Shown here: positions 62,876-64,000 of the stretch, piece after piece | How the letters are laid out: each line of letters starts with the position of its first letter | Position numbering within the stretch: the first letter of the stretch is position 1 | Program-made: the position numbers and the translations under genes | From: Frigidibacter sp. RF13 | GTDB taxonomy: Bacteria; Pseudomonadota; Alphaproteobacteria; Rhodobacterales; Rhodobacteraceae | Direction of reading: 5' to 3' | Length of the DNA stretch: 64,000 bases | Assembly: GCF_026626305.1 (NCBI RefSeq) | Contig: NZ_JAPNUE010000001.1 | Location: 1,072,905 to 1,136,904 of the forward strand | The notes under the pieces: generated by a model | The model's database searches: none | Seen by the model: the letters and a program-made list of their open reading frames with translations, nothing else | Told to the model about the DNA's origin: nothing

Positions 62876-63847
62876 ATGAAAACCGAAAGCTCGCTCTTCA
62901 CCCGCGACCCCGCCACCCTCTCGGTCGGCGTCCTCGTCATGCCGGAAGCCAACGCTTTCTCTCTTGCCGCCTGTGTCGATCCGATGCGCGCGGCGAACCG
63001 CAAGGCCGGCCGCACGCTTTTCCGCTGGACCTTCCTGTCGCCCGCTGCCGCACCGGTGCCCCTGACCGCCGGGTTCGAGATCGCGGCGCGCCCCCTGCCC
63101 GACCAGGCCGATTTCGACCTTCTCGTCATCGTCGCGGGTTTCCGCCTCGAGGAACAGTCAAGCCCAGACCTTCTCGCGCGCCTCCGCCGCCTTGCCCCGC
63201 AAGTCCGGGCCATGGCGGGCGTCGATGGCGGCAGCTGGTTTCTGGCCCGCGCCGGGCTTCTCGATGGCCGCGCCGCGACAACCCATTGGGAAGACCTCGA
63301 AAAGTTCGCGTCGCGCTTTCCGTCGGTCGATGTCCGGCGCGACCGCTATGTGATCTCGGGGCCTGTGGTCACCACCGGCGGCGCCGCGCCCTGCCTCGAC
63401 ATGATGCTCGCCCTCATCGGCAGCCGCTGGGGCGCCGACCTTGCGCTCCGCGTCGCGGGGGCCTTCCTCTACGAGCCGCTCCATGCAGGCTCCGTCCCAC
63501 AGATGGCGATGCCCGCCGCCCGCATCGCCCGCGCCGATCCCGCCCTTGCCCGCGCCATCGCGCTGATGGAAGATCATGTCGACGACCCCCTGCCCATCGC
63601 CGAGATTGCCCGCCGCATCGGCCTCTCGCAGCGGCGACTGGAAATGCTCTTCGCCGAACGGCTCTCGCTCAGCCCGGGTCGCTTCTTCCTCGACCTCCGT
63701 CTCGACGAGGCGCGCCGCATGACTGTCGACACCGGTCTTTCCTTGCAGGAAATCGCGCTTCGCACCGGCTTTGCCAGCCAGACCGCCTTCGCCCGCGCCT
63801 TCCGCGCCCGCTTCGGCGCCACCGCCTCGTCGCTCCGCCGGGGCTGA
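62876..63847 (+). CDS. GlxA-type AraC-family transcriptional regulator
   Basis: This 323-residue regulator has an N-terminal DJ-1/PfpI-like (GATase1) domain (LSVGVLVMPEANAFSLAAC to about 190) and a C-terminal AraC DNA-binding domain with two HTHs (PLPIAEIARRIGLSQRRLEML; LSLQEIALRTGFASQTAFARAFRARFG). Proteins of this shape include the betaine/carnitine catabolism regulators GbdR and CdhR. No target operon is adjacent. The ribosome site is weak. Confidence 0.9.
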   Translation: MKTESSLFTRDPATLSVGVLVMPEANAFSLAACVDPMRAANRKAGRTLFRWTFLSPAAAPVPLTAGFEIAARPLPDQADFDLLVIVAGFRLEEQSSPDLLARLRRLAPQVRAMAGVDGGSWFLARAGLLDGRAATTHWEDLEKFASRFPSVDVRRDRYVISGPVVTTGGAAPCLDMMLALIGSRWGADLALRVAGAFLYEPLHAGSVPQMAMPAARIARADPALARAIALMEDHVDDPLPIAEIARRIGLSQRRLEMLFAERLSLSPGRFFLDLRLDEARRMTVDTGLSLQEIALRTGFASQTAFARAFRARFGATASSLRRG

Positions 63848-63888
63848 CCCCGGCCATACTCTTTCGTTTCCAAATATCCCGGGGGAGC

Positions 63889-63911
63889 GCGAGGGGGCCG
63901 CGCCCCCTCGC
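63889..63911. terminator. hairpin after the AraC-family gene
   Basis: GCGAGGGGGC and GCCCCCTCGC form a 10-bp stem around CGC, 41 nt after the stop. The rest of the window to 64000 is G+C-rich and holds no supported gene. Confidence 0.55.
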
Positions 63912-64000
63912 ACGGGTCGGCCCGCGCAAAGCGGGGGACGGAACGTTTGGAGGGCCAGGGGGGGGCCGGGTGCGCCCCCACGATCGCCGCCCGCCCCTCG

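Overview
The window comes from a high-G+C alphaproteobacterium, most likely of the Rhodobacteraceae/Paracoccaceae. The evidence is an opgG-(opgI)-opgH-opgC operon in the order known from Rhodobacter sphaeroides, tatABC followed by a DUF815 ATPase, and many small families typical of that group (DUF1178, DUF1467, DUF3572, DUF6455, Hint-domain proteins). No rRNA, tRNA, CRISPR array, IS element or prophage was recognised. Most of the window is ordinary chromosome with short operons and tight, often ATGA-type, overlaps.

Layout. 1-6.3 kb: the end of a Rieske oxygenase gene and the osmoregulated periplasmic glucan operon. 6.4-13.5 kb: a divergent sugar-uptake locus. Ribokinase, RbsD/FucU mutarotase, an SGNH hydrolase and the ABC ATPase are on the minus strand; a Tat-type binding protein and two permeases are on the plus strand, with a 14-bp palindrome between the halves. 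13.6-26.4 kb: DUF815-TatCBA, an ABM-like protein with a WYL regulator, an orphan ABC ATPase, two SDRs, a Hint protein, a DEAD-box helicase, KDO transferase, a PHP protein and a CDGSH protein. 26.5-36.7 kb: small enzymes interrupted by two low-G+C insertions, a methyltransferase near 28.3 kb and an OLD-family ATPase/TOPRIM nuclease near 31.8 kb, then an orphan BrnA-type antitoxin. 36.7-49.7 kb: an HDAC-family hydrolase, nitroreductase, methylmalonyl-CoA epimerase, aspS (with the signature of a non-discriminating enzyme) and carB.

49.8-64 kb is rich in signalling. An H-NOX domain protein that lacks its haem-ligating histidine is translationally coupled to an HNOBA-GGDEF diguanylate cyclase. Further on are an MttB-superfamily methyltransferase, a secreted von Hippel-Lindau beta-domain protein, a PleD-type cyclase, an ECF sigma operon headed by a four-EF-hand periplasmic protein, a fatty-acid desaturase, an XRE regulator, two lipoproteins and a GlxA/AraC regulator.

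The two most unusual genes are the haem-ligand-less H-NOX (50849-51418) and the periplasmic VHL-beta protein (54091-54411). The latter keeps, with matching spacing, the aromatic and histidine residues that form the hydroxyproline pocket of human pVHL. Non-coding features of note are three consecutive perfect hairpins at 37.83-37.90 kb, a pair of REP-like hairpins between the binding-protein and permease genes, a hairpin-rich block next to the OLD gene, and a small family of intergenic elements with CTCGTCG/CGACGAG arms.
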